Assembly (NCBI GenBank): GCA_032622095.1
Contig: CP136066.1
Span: 115,839,319 to 115,903,318 of the forward strand
Direction: 5' to 3'
Length of the DNA: 64,000 nucleotides
DNA from: Siphonodentalium dalli
Lineage: Eukaryota > Mollusca > Scaphopoda > Gadilida > Siphonodentaliidae
The notes under the pieces are model-generated. The model was not told where the DNA came from. It saw only the letters and a program-made list of their open reading frames with translations, and did no database searches. The position numbers and the translations under genes are program-made. The first letter of the stretch is position 1. The number at the start of each line of letters is the position of its first letter. Of the stretch, positions 35,141 to 47,875 are shown piece after piece.

Positions 35141-37195
35141 AGGTAACTTGTAATTCATTATTATAATATTATTCCTATGTGTGATTTACTTTGATGTCTC
35201 GAGTGATAATAAGCGATAATTTCACTAATGAATTATGTCACTTTAACTACCGAATTATATATTCACACGCGCTATCATATTGTAGGTGTCACGGGTGCAC
35301 TTCTGGAAAATCTGATGTTTATAGTGAAATATAATTAACAGAACAATCACTTGATTGAACTGGTGACGTGAAATAATTAATTCGCGACAGGGATCATTTT
35401 GTGAAGAAAAAAACAGTCCAGCGCAATGCGAGATCCCTGCATCACCTGCAGACAATGTGAAGTATTGGAATATAGTTATTTTAGCTACCATGATTGTGTC
35501 AACCCTATTGTAATCGATAACCCATTCATGACTGAACGGACTCTCACATTCAGTTCTAAAAGTTTAAGTTGGAATAGTCAGTTGTTCATTTGTAGGGATA
35601 TTTTCATAATATATGCATGAGCAGACAAAGCAGAGAAGCACCATGCATGTAGTAGCTTTATTCATGGATTGTCAATGAGTACTAGTCATCAATTACTATT
35701 TCGAATTCTTCTAAAGTCTTCTGCAGTCACAATGGGGCAATGCTATAAGACCTAGTTTATAACTTGTTCATATATAAGATCACGGTTGAGTGAATTTTAG
35801 TTGCCACCAATTGGTTAGAAGTTTAACATTGAGGGCTATGTGATTTTCATGGATTTCATCTCCAGAACAGAAATATATTGCGGACTACAGAGCATTTGGA
35901 GAATGGCTATCTTCAATGTATCATGTCAGGGGCTTCAGTGGGTCCTTGTCAGGAGGCAACAGAGGGTCAGATAATACTAAATCAAATAAGTACTTAAATA
36001 ATCGTGTTACCAAGTCCAAGAGAACACATGTTGCTTATACCTGGTGTGGATTATTTGCCATGAACCATAGTTTGCAATTTGTTCAGATTAATTTTAGGGT
36101 CTACATAGCGCTTTAAAGAAGATTAAAATTGAAGGTTATGAACTTTAGCGACCAAGCTGCTTGTAAAGCACTGTAATGTGTGAAACCATTTTATTTAGAG
36201 CTACTTTCTGTCTTTTTTGTGAACTGTGGTAATCTTGTTTCGAGTTAGGGGTCATAGGGTCCAGCATCCTCATCATATTACGACTGTATAAACATTATAT
36301 GGATAACACTTTTGTTTGATCTACTCTATTTTCTTGAGACCTATATGACCACCAAGGTATGGACTGTGTTCAATCATCTCAGGTTTTGGATCCTACGGTA
36401 TTCCAATGTTATTATGTATATATGTCAGTACCGATGTAAAAGTGACACCACTATTGCACAAGTTATTGGCACTGCGATCCATAAATTTCAATACTTTCTG
36501 ATAATGATCTGTTATTGTGTACATTAACTACTTAAGCAAAAACTCTAGATTATGATAGATCATAGCTATTTACTATCGCCGAGGAATGGGTAAAACATCT
36601 GGCGATCGTGATCGACCTATCGTTTTCGTTTAAAGCTCTTTTTCTCTCTCATACTCTAACAACCCCTGGGTCATTCTCATGAAAGCGTATAGATTCGTTT
36701 TGAAAAATAAAAAAATTCAAACTATTCAACAAGTTCTATTTTTATCCCCAGTGAAAAATCAGATATGTGACCAGCAAGCTATCGATAGTGGCGCACTGTG
36801 GCATTCTTTATCTTGCAGGCAGGAAACGTTCTTAGAAGATGACGCAATAAACGATGTCAGTGGTGTTACTGCACAATGGTGCCCCATGAGGTAGTTCTAT
36901 GCGTAAGGTGTACACATTCCGTATATTTCTACAAATAGATTAGTTGTGTTAACATAGAATTGTGATGAAAATTTGCACATTAAATGGCCCATGAAATGTT
37001 GAACCAGCACCATACACTCGAGAAATCGTAACGTGGGTCAATAGTTGAGTACCCATGTTCTGATGGCTCTGAGAATACCAGCGGTATGTGACATTTCACC
37101 AACTGTAAGGGAGTGACTATACATTGTCTGTCTATAAGTGCACACTTCGCAAAAGCAGCTCATATGGGAAATTTTGATAAATGATTTAATCACAG
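35141..37195. other. No gene seen
   Basis: AT-rich DNA with only short frames lacking domain-like content. No repeats were recognised by eye. Confidence 0.45.
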
Positions 37196-38290
37196 GTAAC
37201 ACCACTGACAAAAAGTAACACCACTGACGCCGATTGTAACACCAATGACATTCACCATTTTGGCCTTTATTAACAGCCACGTACAATCGTATGGAAAAAA
37301 TGTTTATATTTTGTATGTTTGGAGTCGTTCCAATGTTAACCCATATTAAAGGGTCTAACCACCATACATCTACATGTATTTCTCATACCCAAGGCTATGG
37401 AATGCTGTTTCACATAACCATTTAAAGTGTGCGAACAGGTCTATTCGACCAAACTGAATGACAATCTCTGTCATATAGTAGACCAATTCTTTGTTGACAT
37501 AACCTACTCATACATTTACTCAAATATTTAACCCATGTGGCCTTCTATCTGTGTGACATAAAACACAAGCCGTGCACGGTGCAATGCCAGGTCTGGTGTT
37601 ATGAGAATCAAATGGCCCAGGTTTTCGACAACAATAAACATATTCCTTTTCTGCAAACAACTCTTAAGATTTAAGATGTTCAAGTTATAAATTGTGTCAA
37701 TTAAGTTGCATCTATAGTAACACCACTGACATGGTAACACCACAGACATTTCAACAAACAATCAAATATACCTCCCTTTGCTTTATACCAAGGTTGTTTT
37801 GTTTGCTTAAATTTTAAATTATATTCCTCATTTTACAATTCTATGGTGCTTTTGTGGGCAAATTGTGATAGCATGCCTGCATATGGGAGTTAACACCACT
37901 GACTAAAAAAGATACAATTTTTAATTAACCTGTTTTGATGGTTTATATCCACTTTAACCTTCTGGGATATTTCAAAACTTCCCCATGACTTTCAAGAATG
38001 ACAGCAACAGAACTTAGCAAAGATCAGTAATTCTACTCTCAACTGTTTTGTATTACCATAAATAATAATTATATTTTGGTAACACCACTGACCACTTTCC
38101 GTTGTACAACACCGTCACTCAACCCGCTACAAAAATCAGAACCTGATGTGATGTATATATATTTTAATATGAATATTGAGTATAGAAGAATAACTTTGGG
38201 TGTAATATCAACAGACACTATCCGTGCTTTGTTGTCTTTTGGGTGTTGCTAACTTGAATGTTCATTGTTGGCACAGGTAACACCACTGAC
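37196..38290 (+). repeat. Cluster of eight dispersed GTAACACCACTGAC motifs
   Basis: Exact or one-base variants lie at 37196-37209, 37215-37228, 37236-37249 (A for C), 37717-37730, 37734-37747 (A for T), 37891-37903, 38089-38102 and 38277-38290, all on the plus strand. The sequence between them is not similar, so this is not an ordinary tandem repeat. They are not in a shared reading frame. Function is unknown. Confidence 0.85.
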
Positions 38291-40426
38291 TTCTGGTTAG
38301 TTTGAAGGTTCATAAATACGCATAGATAAATGGAAGATGGAGATAGATCATGTTATTTTATACAACGGACTCCCCTTTCATAAAAATGGAACCTTGTTCC
38401 ATTGTACATAAAGCAGCAATTTTGAAAAATGAAATGAACATAATATATACGCTTTTGGGAGAATGACCCCCCTGTCTATTATACTTGTATTCGTCGTTGA
38501 CGAGCAAGGAAGCTATAAACGCTCTTTATCATAAATAAAGTGAAGCGACATAAATTCTGCTAAAGTTACGGCTTTGTCGATTTAGCGACTCATAATCTCC
38601 AAAACTCAATGTTGACATAGCGATTTATCACATCAATTGCTCAAATACTTTGAAACCATCCTTATAAAAGAGAGACGAGCGCTCTTTATTGGTACAATAC
38701 ATGGCTTTATAATGATGATATGTTCACCGCATAAGTTAACGATTTACTATCGCGTGCTTAGGGTGTAATATCTAGAACACGGTTTTTCGTGCCATGTCGG
38801 AATATATACCAAGGGCCCAGGGTCTGGAACCTATATACGTCATTAATCAAACCTTGAACCCAAAGCAGTTTTATATTAAATTTCTTTAAAACACATATAA
38901 ACATTTGTCTGGCGGGATAAACTAGTACATGAGCTGGGTAAATTCACAATGGACATTCAAAAATCAGTAATCGTTAAGAACTCATATTTGCAACTGAAAC
39001 TTACAAGGAAAATAGTTATCGATTGCGCCCCGATTATGAACATCAAACACACCTCAACCATTTAATAGATGTTCGTATACAAAATGCACACGTTCCCTTA
39101 AAAATATTCTCTTTCACTTGTAAGAACAATAACTCCCGCAACAAATATCTAGCTCATTGACTGGATGAGTTCCAGATACCAGCTATACGAATGTCTGAAG
39201 CCACGGTTTAGAGATTATACATTAGTGACGTAGGTTCCAGGCCCTGTATATAATCAAGTTTGTCCATATTTTATGACAAAGTCATGACTAAACTATATAC
39301 TCATGGTTCGGAAATGAACGAATGGCTTTAATTCGCAACTATATAGCTATAACACTGTCTTTCATCGTTTACGTGTTTTTCGATTAAAAGACACTCGTAA
39401 TCTTCAGGCCTCATAAATTCGACATTCCTTTCACTATTAAAAGGGTTTCAGTAATTTTATCATAACTGTATTTCCGCCATGTTTCACGCTGGGCCGAAAT
39501 ATATTTTGGCAAATTCTGATTTTGTTTTGGCCTAAACTTTGCCCAAATTAAATCCTCATTTTCTGGTCTCACAATTGATGAATATTTTGTTTTGTTTTAT
39601 CTAACATCTAAACATTCTATATAAGTATGTCCGTATATTCAAATACGGTGTCTATAGACTTCTTTAATCCCACCATTGTTAATTAACAATATATACCACT
39701 CCCCACCATCTACCATTCAGCCTTATGACAGACAAAGGAATCATTAGTGTTAATCCTCATTACTGTTTTATTACATTGTTAGATAGTGCAGTGACATTGT
39801 TTCATTTTGTTACCCATTAAGCTGTATCACCTAATCAATTAGCAGATGCTCATACTATAATGTGATTCTCATGACGCTCCCATTACAAACTCTATTAGAC
39901 TACAAGGCAGTACATTAATAGAACTCGAACTCAGGAAAACACCACTGTCCAAAAACAAAACACGAGCACCAGGCCGGCGAGATTTGGGACCTTTCTGTGC
40001 TATGCCAGGATAATCCCCCTCAATGGCCGTACCAATACACGCCAAATTAAAAAAAACATGTAACAATCAACAAACACAAACCAATAGGCCAACATATTAT
40101 ATAAGAACTTAATAAACACGCGAGGTCGATTAAGGCTACTAACACAGTCCAGACAAAGGATGGTAAGTCTAAGAATCGAAATTTCATTTCAGCGACACAC
40201 GGAACAACACCCCAAACAGGTAATTTCCACCAGACACACCTACATGTAATTTTCAAAAGGGCTCTAGGCGCGTATTGGTCTAGGCAGGAGAACACAGTGG
40301 ATTGGCCACGCCACCCTGTAGCTAAGCAAGTCCTTAATAAAATCCAAAGCTCACCCCTGTAGTATAATTAAGTCATTACGTACTAATCCACAAATATGCA
40401 AAATCCGAATATCGACCAGGTAAAAA
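38291..40426. other. No gene seen
   Basis: AT-rich sequence with no supported frame, RNA gene or clear repeat. Confidence 0.45.
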
Positions 40427-40855
40427 GACTAATATCAAGATCTAGGTTATAGGTTTTACGTCCTAGATAGCTCGGGGGCGTTGTTGAAAGCCACGGGGGG
40501 AGTTGGAAACGTTCGTCGTATACCCGTAGTATATAAGCCATTGGATAATTATCTCCTTCAATCAAAACAACTAACAAATCTGTTAATCTTGTAAAATTAT
40601 TACACATGACAGGATCAATCAGTCCACATACCCGACCACCTAACAGGACTAACACCAATATCAAAATCTAGGTTAGCGGCCTTACGTCCTAGAAAGCTCA
40701 GGGGGTGTGGTTGACCGAAGGCCGCCGGGTGGAGTAGGAAGAGCTTGTCGTATACCCGTAGTTTTAGCCATTGAATAATTATCTCCTTCAAATAACTAAC
40801 AAAACTACTAAGCTTGTAAATTTATTACTTATCACAAAATCAACCAGTCCACATA
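40427..40855 (+). repeat. Diverged tandem duplication, period about 226 bp
   Basis: Units 40427-40630 and 40647-40855 share ATCTAGGTTA, TTACGTCCTAGA-AGCTC-GGGG, TCGTATACCCGTAGT, TAATTATCTCCTTCAA and CAGTCCACATAC, with indels between. It is noncoding on both strands. Confidence 0.85.
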
Positions 40856-43193
40856 CACTTAATCACAAATTACAGATCATAACAACCAACACATACAATC
40901 GGAAACAATACCTAACACAATCATACCCTCCGAAACAACACACACTAAGTGAGCCAGTCTGGCATCGGCTGTGGCTTCTTATCGTAATACACAACCAGGT
41001 CACTCGCACTCACACATGCCTGAAAGGCGGGCATTGCACCATCGAAAGTTGAGGAGCCCCGACCGACCTTAAGTCAACTGGATGGCATTGCACCCTTATC
41101 CTAGAGCTCAGCTTGTAGTATAAGCCGGAATACGACCGACTAAGGCAACATGAGTCCATAAAAGCACCCACTAGGACACTAGATTACAATAATTCATCAC
41201 ACAAAACGATATTCATAACGATCCACGCACACGACCCACAAAAGAAAGAAGGTATGTCCACATCGCCGGTCCAGGTTCGGATGGAGGGGGGGGGCTTTGC
41301 TTCTTGTTACAAACACCTATACTGTGTATATATGGACAAATTGAAATCTACGTTCAAACTCACAAACCTTACATACGCTCTTCAGTGGCATTACAGCATA
41401 ACTAATGTAGGTTGTAGGTGTTTCGGGAGTCGATCAGATGCTCAACGCCATGGTTGTTCAATAGTTTAATGTTTCAACCAGAGAATATAAAGGACACAAT
41501 TCAGTCAAGAAAATTTAAATGCCGATAACTTGTATGCCAATTAATGTTAATGAATATTACCACCTCACACGAGTGTGGCTTAAAACGCTCACACGTATGC
41601 AACCAACAGGCACAGGCCTACCTGTACCACCTCGCATTAAAACGAACGCACATGACCACATGCACGCGACATATAAATAAAAACCTCACATGCAAATGGC
41701 TATATACACACTCAATGCAAACAATCACACAATTTACCACATCACGGGCAAATGAATACATGTGCATTAATACAAACGGAATGAGAACGTATCAAACTAA
41801 TGGGGGAATTATTCGATGCATATGAATCTGGAAAACAGTGAATGTCATAACAAGTTCCCCAAAAACCATTTGAAATAAGTCTCTGGCATTTGAGATTAAG
41901 TTTTAGACAAGCTCCACCAACATACTACCCTAGTACAGAGGAAGTCCATTCATAGTCAGATATGAAAATTCAGTGTACAAGTATTCCAGATTATATTGCA
42001 ATGTCACATTCACCTAAATACTCACACATTGGCGGGCACCGATGATACAATAAATATGGATAGTTGAACAGAAGAGGTGAGGAGAGACTTTTTTGATGTG
42101 AGACAGTCAGTGGCGATCAGAATACGAACGACGGACCACACAGGATATGGTTTGCGCGCAAACACTTTGGCGATTCAGTAAATGTTGGTATTACGCAGTT
42201 GGGTACATCACTGCGCGATTATTTAGTCTGGTCATGCATTTCTCAAATAACATCGTTCATAGGTTCGCATATGAGCGGGCCACTGAACAATGTGTAACCC
42301 GATTATGTGCCTTGGGTATAGCAAACAGACATAAAATCCAAATCAACATGCATGATAAGCTAATGTTGAGGAACATATTCTGGCCATATATAGATTATAA
42401 CCTTAAACTTCCGACGTTAATCACTCGAGTTAAACTAACACAACTAACACCATGCATTTAACCTTTTAACACGGGTCCCATTCTTCATTTCAGCGCACCA
42501 ACACGGCTCGCTCAGCAATACCCAACTTAAAGGGGCACCCCACGCCATGTATTAAAGCTCGTGGGCTCTATCCCCATCAAATATGATAATTTGCTATATT
42601 CAAGATAACATCAAAACAACAATCGTGGGGTGAAGGCGAAGATCATTCGACCTTTTCGACCACCCGGGTGCTTCGAGACAAACTACTCTCTCTCTACCCC
42701 CGTTACAAAATCAATTAGATTTCCGATTTTGGGGCAAAACAAAAACTAATATGAAATATTTTTTGGCCATTTTCGAAAAAATCGCCCTCTATATATCTAC
42801 ATATATGCATGCACAAATGTGGAGATACATAATGAATAATACGATGATGTTAATTATCATAATGATGATGATGCTGATGACATGCATATGACATGCATTG
42901 TTCCATACAATTACGACCGGGTTGAATTTATAGGACTAATTAACAGTAAATTTACAGGAGTCGGATTCGTTAGTTTATACTGATCTCCATATATATAACG
43001 GATTTAAGTTCTGCAGTTTTAAGGACTAATGCTCGATGGAATGAGAATCAGATTCATAATTATTTCGGAACGGTTACTTAAATTCGCGTTTCTTGAAAGC
43101 ACATGTAGGCATGGTAGACTACACTCTAAGAAAACAGCTCCAAATAATTCTCGATTAACAAGGTAAGGTTAATCATATGCTTTTCATTTTCAG
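40856..43193. other. No gene recognised upstream of the first visible SLC17 exon
   Basis: The N-terminal exon of the SLC17 gene should lie upstream, but I could not identify it. A (GAT)n-like patch sits near 42860. A 104-codon frame at 42147-42461 has no recognised domain. Confidence 0.4.
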
Positions 43194-43489
43194 CTCCCAA
43201 ATTATGGAAGAGTCATCGACTAAGAGTCGTCATCCTCTGCTTTTTTGGTCTTGTCTGTTCCTATAGTCATAGATCTAATCTGAGCATGGCAATCGTTTGT
43301 ATGAGCCAAGAAAGAAACCCGACCAACAGAAGCTATGGTGTGTCTTTGTCCACAAACGGGGATGATCATATACCAAAAAGCTCACAGAACGTTACCATAT
43401 ACGCGACAAATTCCAACGTCAGTGAGCTGCCGTATATAATTGGAAACAGTAGCGTTCCAAGCCTGGATATCACCGAGAAGGAAACCACG
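43194..43489 (+). CDS. SLC17-family transporter, exon with TM1 and glycosylated loop
   Basis: Acceptor TTTTCATTTTCAG ends at 43193 and donor GTAAGT starts at 43490. The first two bases complete a split codon; 98 codons follow and the exon ends in phase 0. It encodes LRVVILCFFGLVCSYSHRSNLSMAIVCM, the first membrane helix with the family's R-x-N-L-S-x-A-I signature. A hydrophilic loop of about 60 residues follows with four N-glycosylation sequons (NRS, NVT, NVS, NSS), as expected for the TM1-TM2 luminal/extracellular loop. SLC17 members move organic anions (sialic acid, glutamate, urate, phosphate) using proton or sodium gradients. Substrate cannot be told here. Confidence 0.85.
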
Positions 43490-46327
43490 GTAAGTCTAGA
43501 TTTATAAAGGGACATGGCTTGTGTGAATCTGCAAATTATGTATAATTTGGAAGGCGGGGTAAAAACAAAGTTCGATAAATACAAGAAATATCGGTATATA
43601 CATGCTAAGATCCTCGATCTGACAAAACTGTCGTAGAAAATTAATATTTCCAGTTGTTCTAGATTTGAGACAAATTATCTGTATTTACCATATCTGGAAT
43701 TAACTGACAAGAGATGTTTTTTTTTGCCTCAAGTTCTTTGTTGTGTTCCAATTCGTGGCCCCCTTCTTGAATTTTGGGTCAAAAGTGATATTTTTCACTT
43801 TTTCTGAAGTACAGCTGGACTGAAACTTGTTATTTTTGATAGATTTGAAAGTGTCATGGGATAGGTGCCGTTGACCTCGTGTGTCTAAATAATTAATTAT
43901 ATTGCGAAAATGCGGTTTGGAATATATGGTCGTTGGAAATTGATTCACATTATAAATTGACAAAAGGAGTGTGTCATGGGAAGACCTAAGGGACACAAAT
44001 ATAAAAATATTAGCCTTGATACACAACTCTGCGTAACTTGCTATCCCTCTTTATTTGACATCAGTCCCCTCTTGGATAATAGAGATTTTGTTCCGAGCAA
44101 GCTCACAAACCATGGCATGTCGTGAATGAAAGAATGATGAGATGAATGTCATTTTATGTATTTTATTGGAACATTGAACCGTTGGCCTAAATCGAATGTT
44201 GTCCAAACTCTGGAAAGGATAGGCTATCTCTTCCTATAACACGGTTTTTGGGGATGCGGATACTTGGTATTTCCAACTCAACTCCCTTGATTGAGGCCAA
44301 ATTTTAATTGACAAGTTTACATAATTCCATTTGCACCCCTCCGTTGAGCTGATTTCCCCCTAACTGGTAACTCACATGCATCAGTGGTAGGCTATTGGGC
44401 CAGTTCGAGAAATATTTGAGATCTGAACCTGAAAATTGCAAAATCCTCAGATCTAGAGGTCGAACTCAAGTCAAATTCAGACCCATATTTGTTTTTCTTA
44501 AATTTATTGGCGGTTTTTATTGGCTACGTGGAGGGACCAGGAAACACTGGGTCAACGTCTCATACTGAAATTGATTAACAATTATTGTGACTCGCCATGC
44601 ACGGGAAAGGAACGGGAGTGAGGAAATTTGGAATCTGAAAATTGCAAAATCCTAGCATCTAGACTGTCATCAAGCTTTCCAATTGTTGGAAATATCCAAT
44701 TTGACATCCCCTATAGTTAGACAGTCTCTAACTGATTGCCATTTAAGTCCTTTTTGACTGAACTTGAGAACATTCTTTCTTAACCTCTTTGTACATATGG
44801 CATGTATACTTTCGGTATGGTAATTTCAAGTAATAAATGTCTGTATGAGGTCCGGGGCCTCCGAATGATGACGCACCACACATGATCAAAAATAAGCTGG
44901 GCTCTGACCGATATTAAAGCAGAATACCAGAATGACTATTCAAAAACACGAGGACAACTCAGCTCATCAGAGAAATCCACAACATCAAGAGAGTGGCATG
45001 TCGGTTGAGGACTCCCATTTAGTTTGCCCGACAGTGTTCTTGATGTTCGCCGATTGTGAGTTTTCATTTACTTGCATGGAACCTTTTACATTTAGACGAA
45101 AGAACAGATGTTAAGTCACAACTGGGTTTCCTGTCACTGCCAATGTATGTTTTGTTAACGTTGGACTAGGTAGCAGGTAGAGACTCTGAATGGGGCTCAC
45201 AGTTAATAGATGTGCACATTCTTGTGAGTGGGATATATGTTGATGTACGTGTATCAACACAAGTACTAGCACGTGTAGCATCACTGGCACTGGAATTTGT
45301 CAATCACATCAGGCTTTTCCAAAATGGTTAATCTTATTTACGGTGCTATATATGCGTTATATGGTTGTGAGGTATCACACTGTCATATGAGGCATCATAA
45401 TGAACTTTTTGGACGTTTAATGTACAGTTGAAAATATGATTGTTGGTACACTTTTGCAAATCCTACCTACTGCCGTGTTTTTGTGCACGGCGTTCGCGAA
45501 GAGTCGACAGAAAATCGCTTCGCAAATGAAACCTGGCGTCGCGGTGATATAAAGAGAACATAAGGTGATAGAGTCAATGCGATGCTAAATGAAAGTCACA
45601 GGCGGTCAGATTGATGTATAATAGTCATAATAGCAATGAATATGGAGATCGTCACGATCGATAACGTGTTTACCGTTTCTGATTTCCGTGTTACCAAAAC
45701 TATAAAAAAAAATATGACGCAAATTGCTAATCCTGTAGTTGCTATACCCTATTCTTTATATTACATATATGTATTATCTATTATATATTTATTATTATTT
45801 ATTATAATCTTGTCATATCCCTGTGGTATCAAGTGACAGAAGAAGATGAGGTAAAACTGTCATTGTATGTAGAGAGCACGGTTTCTTGAATGATTTCACA
45901 GTTCTCGAATAATCACAACTGACAACGTGTGAAGATACTTTATGTAGAATCAAAGAAACAATGTGCTTTCGCAACTAAACTCAAAACGCTATAATGATCG
46001 GAATTATAAAACTGGTCACACAATATCAGATACTCCCAAAGCGCTCACATTAACCGTAGTCATACAACTTCACATGTGCTGGCGTAGGCTGAGTAGGGAG
46101 GATTGCACATGTATATTTCCAGACGCAACAGGAACTTGCGGCCGTGTTCGCTGCACAGAACAACGACCGAAAATGTTAGTATAGTGTTCGGACCTGAAAT
46201 GCCACCTTGTGTGCATCTTCTGGCAACCTCATCAATATTCATTATATTTATATAATTTAAGTGAACTTCTTCCAAACTTTTTAAAGTTTATAATTATTTT
46301 TGCCGATGTGATCGTCCTTTTTTTCAG
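43490..46327 (+). other. SLC17 intron (2.8 kb)
   Basis: Bounded by GTAAGT and TTTTTTTCAG. No embedded gene was recognised. GAAAATTGCAAAATCCT recurs near 44433 and 44637 in a weak direct repeat. Confidence 0.7.
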
Positions 46328-46561
46328 GAAAACTCTATAGGGTGGGACAAAGAAACCAAAGGACTACTCCTCGGTTCATTCTATTGGGGATATCTCCTTC
46401 TACAAATCCCCAGCGGCTGGCTCGCTACGAGGTTTGGACCGACCAGAGTAACAGGGATTGGTACGTTATCGGTGGCCATTCTGACTTTGCTGACTCCGAT
46501 ATTTGCTCGGGCCGACTACCGATTATTGTTAGTGATACGAATTCTAACAGGAATGGCACAG
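46328..46561 (+). CDS. SLC17-family transporter, exon with TM2-TM3
   Basis: Acceptor TTTTTTTCAG at 46327, donor GTACGA at 46562; exactly 78 codons, phase 0 at both ends. It reads GWDKETKGLLLGSFYWGY, then LLQIPSGWLATRFGP, the major-facilitator motif between TM2 and TM3 in the SLC17 form. It continues with VAILTLLTPIFAR and VIRILTGMAQ at the start of TM4. The phase joins cleanly to the exons on both sides, so the gene model is coherent. A minus-strand frame across it is a shadow. Confidence 0.9.
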
Positions 46562-46659
46562 GTACGATAACGAAAACGCGGAACTGAGTATCGTATACGG
46601 AGTTATATAGCTGATGGTGTACACCCGAATACCAGTTAACGGATCGAATGTTCCCTTGT

Positions 46660-47875
46660 GACATAAATTTTGTAATTCTGGATGAATCTGGGAAGTTTAG
46701 GGGTTAATAAGCGGCACTTCCGTTTGACCTTGACCACTCTCCGTGCGTATTTGGGTTTCATTAACACCCTCGCACAGATATGGATACTAAAATCACACCT
46801 GGACGCAGCAGGGGCGGTCCGGGCTGTTAGCTTCATTTCGCGGCGAAAATTTTCGCCGATGCCGTCATTTTGAGGGTTTATAGCGACCGTGAATGTGTTT
46901 CCGTGACACCCCTGCACCTATATTGGCCTTAAAATCACTCATATAGTCCATATGGGGGGTCCGGGCTGGACCGGGATGGTCCGGGCTGGTCCGGGCTGTC
47001 AGCGTCGTTATGGGTAAACATAATAGTCGATGGCGGCATTTTGGGGGTTAATTGCCAGGCATTTGTGGGCGACTCGCCCTTGTATCTTCGTGAGTGTAGT
47101 CGAGGGTAGTTCCACAACACATATGTCAGGAGTTATTAGAAGTACGAGGACATTAAGGGGGTCCGGGCTGTGAGTTTGTTTATTGGGGGCGCAATTTTGT
47201 AATTCTGGCTGAATCTGGGAAGTTTAGGGGTTAATAAGCGTCACTTCCGTTTGACCTTGACCACTCTCCGTGCGTATTTGGGTTTAATTAACACCCTCGC
47301 ACAGATATGAATACTAAAATCACACCTGGACGCAGCAGGGGCGGTTCGGGCTGTTAGCTTCATTTCGCGGCGAACATTTTCGCCGATGCCGGCATTTTGA
47401 GGGTTAATAGCGACCCTGAGTGTGTTTCCATGACACCCCTACACTTACATTGGCCTTATAATAACTCATATAGTCCATATGGGGGGTCCGGGCTGGACCG
47501 GGATGGTCCGGGCTGGTCCGGGCTGTCAGCGTCGTTATGGGTAAACATAATAGTCGATGGCGGCATTTTGGGGGTTAATTGCCAGGCATTTGTGGGCGAC
47601 TCGCCCTTGTATCTTCGTGATTGTAGTCGAGGGTAGTTCCATAACACATATGTAAGGAGTTATTAGAAGTACGATGACATTAAGGGGGTCCGGGCTGTGA
47701 GTTTGTTTATTGGGGGCGCAATTTTGTAATTATGGCTGAATCTGGGAAGTTTAGGGGTTAATAAGCGGTTTCCATGACACCCCTGCACTTATATTGCCCT
47801 TAAAATCACTCATATAGTCCATATGGGGGGTCCGGGCTGGTCCGGGCTGGTCCGGGCGGTGTTTAGTCACACCGA
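46660..47875 (+). repeat. TCCGGG tandem array, period about 527 bp
   Basis: TGTAATTCTGG or a variant starts units at 46671, 47199 and 47725; the third is partial and ends at GGTGTTTAGTCACACC. Each unit includes GGTCCGGGCTGGACCGGGAT plus further TCCGGGCTGG copies, GATGGCGGCATTTTGGGGG and CCATGACACCCCTGCAC-T. Units 1 and 2 are about 97% alike by eye. It is more GC-rich than its surroundings. Minus-strand frames repeated at 46935 and 47456 are products of the repeat. Confidence 0.9.

Noticed and set aside
36679-36894. 71-codon frame considered as an N-terminal SLC17 exon or separate small gene
   Set aside because: No transporter motif, no fitting splice sites and no signal peptide.
37196-38290. 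Motif cluster as a CRISPR array or coding repeat
   Set aside because: Spacings are irregular (5 to over 400 bases), the motif is only 13-14 nt, and copies fall in different frames with stops between.
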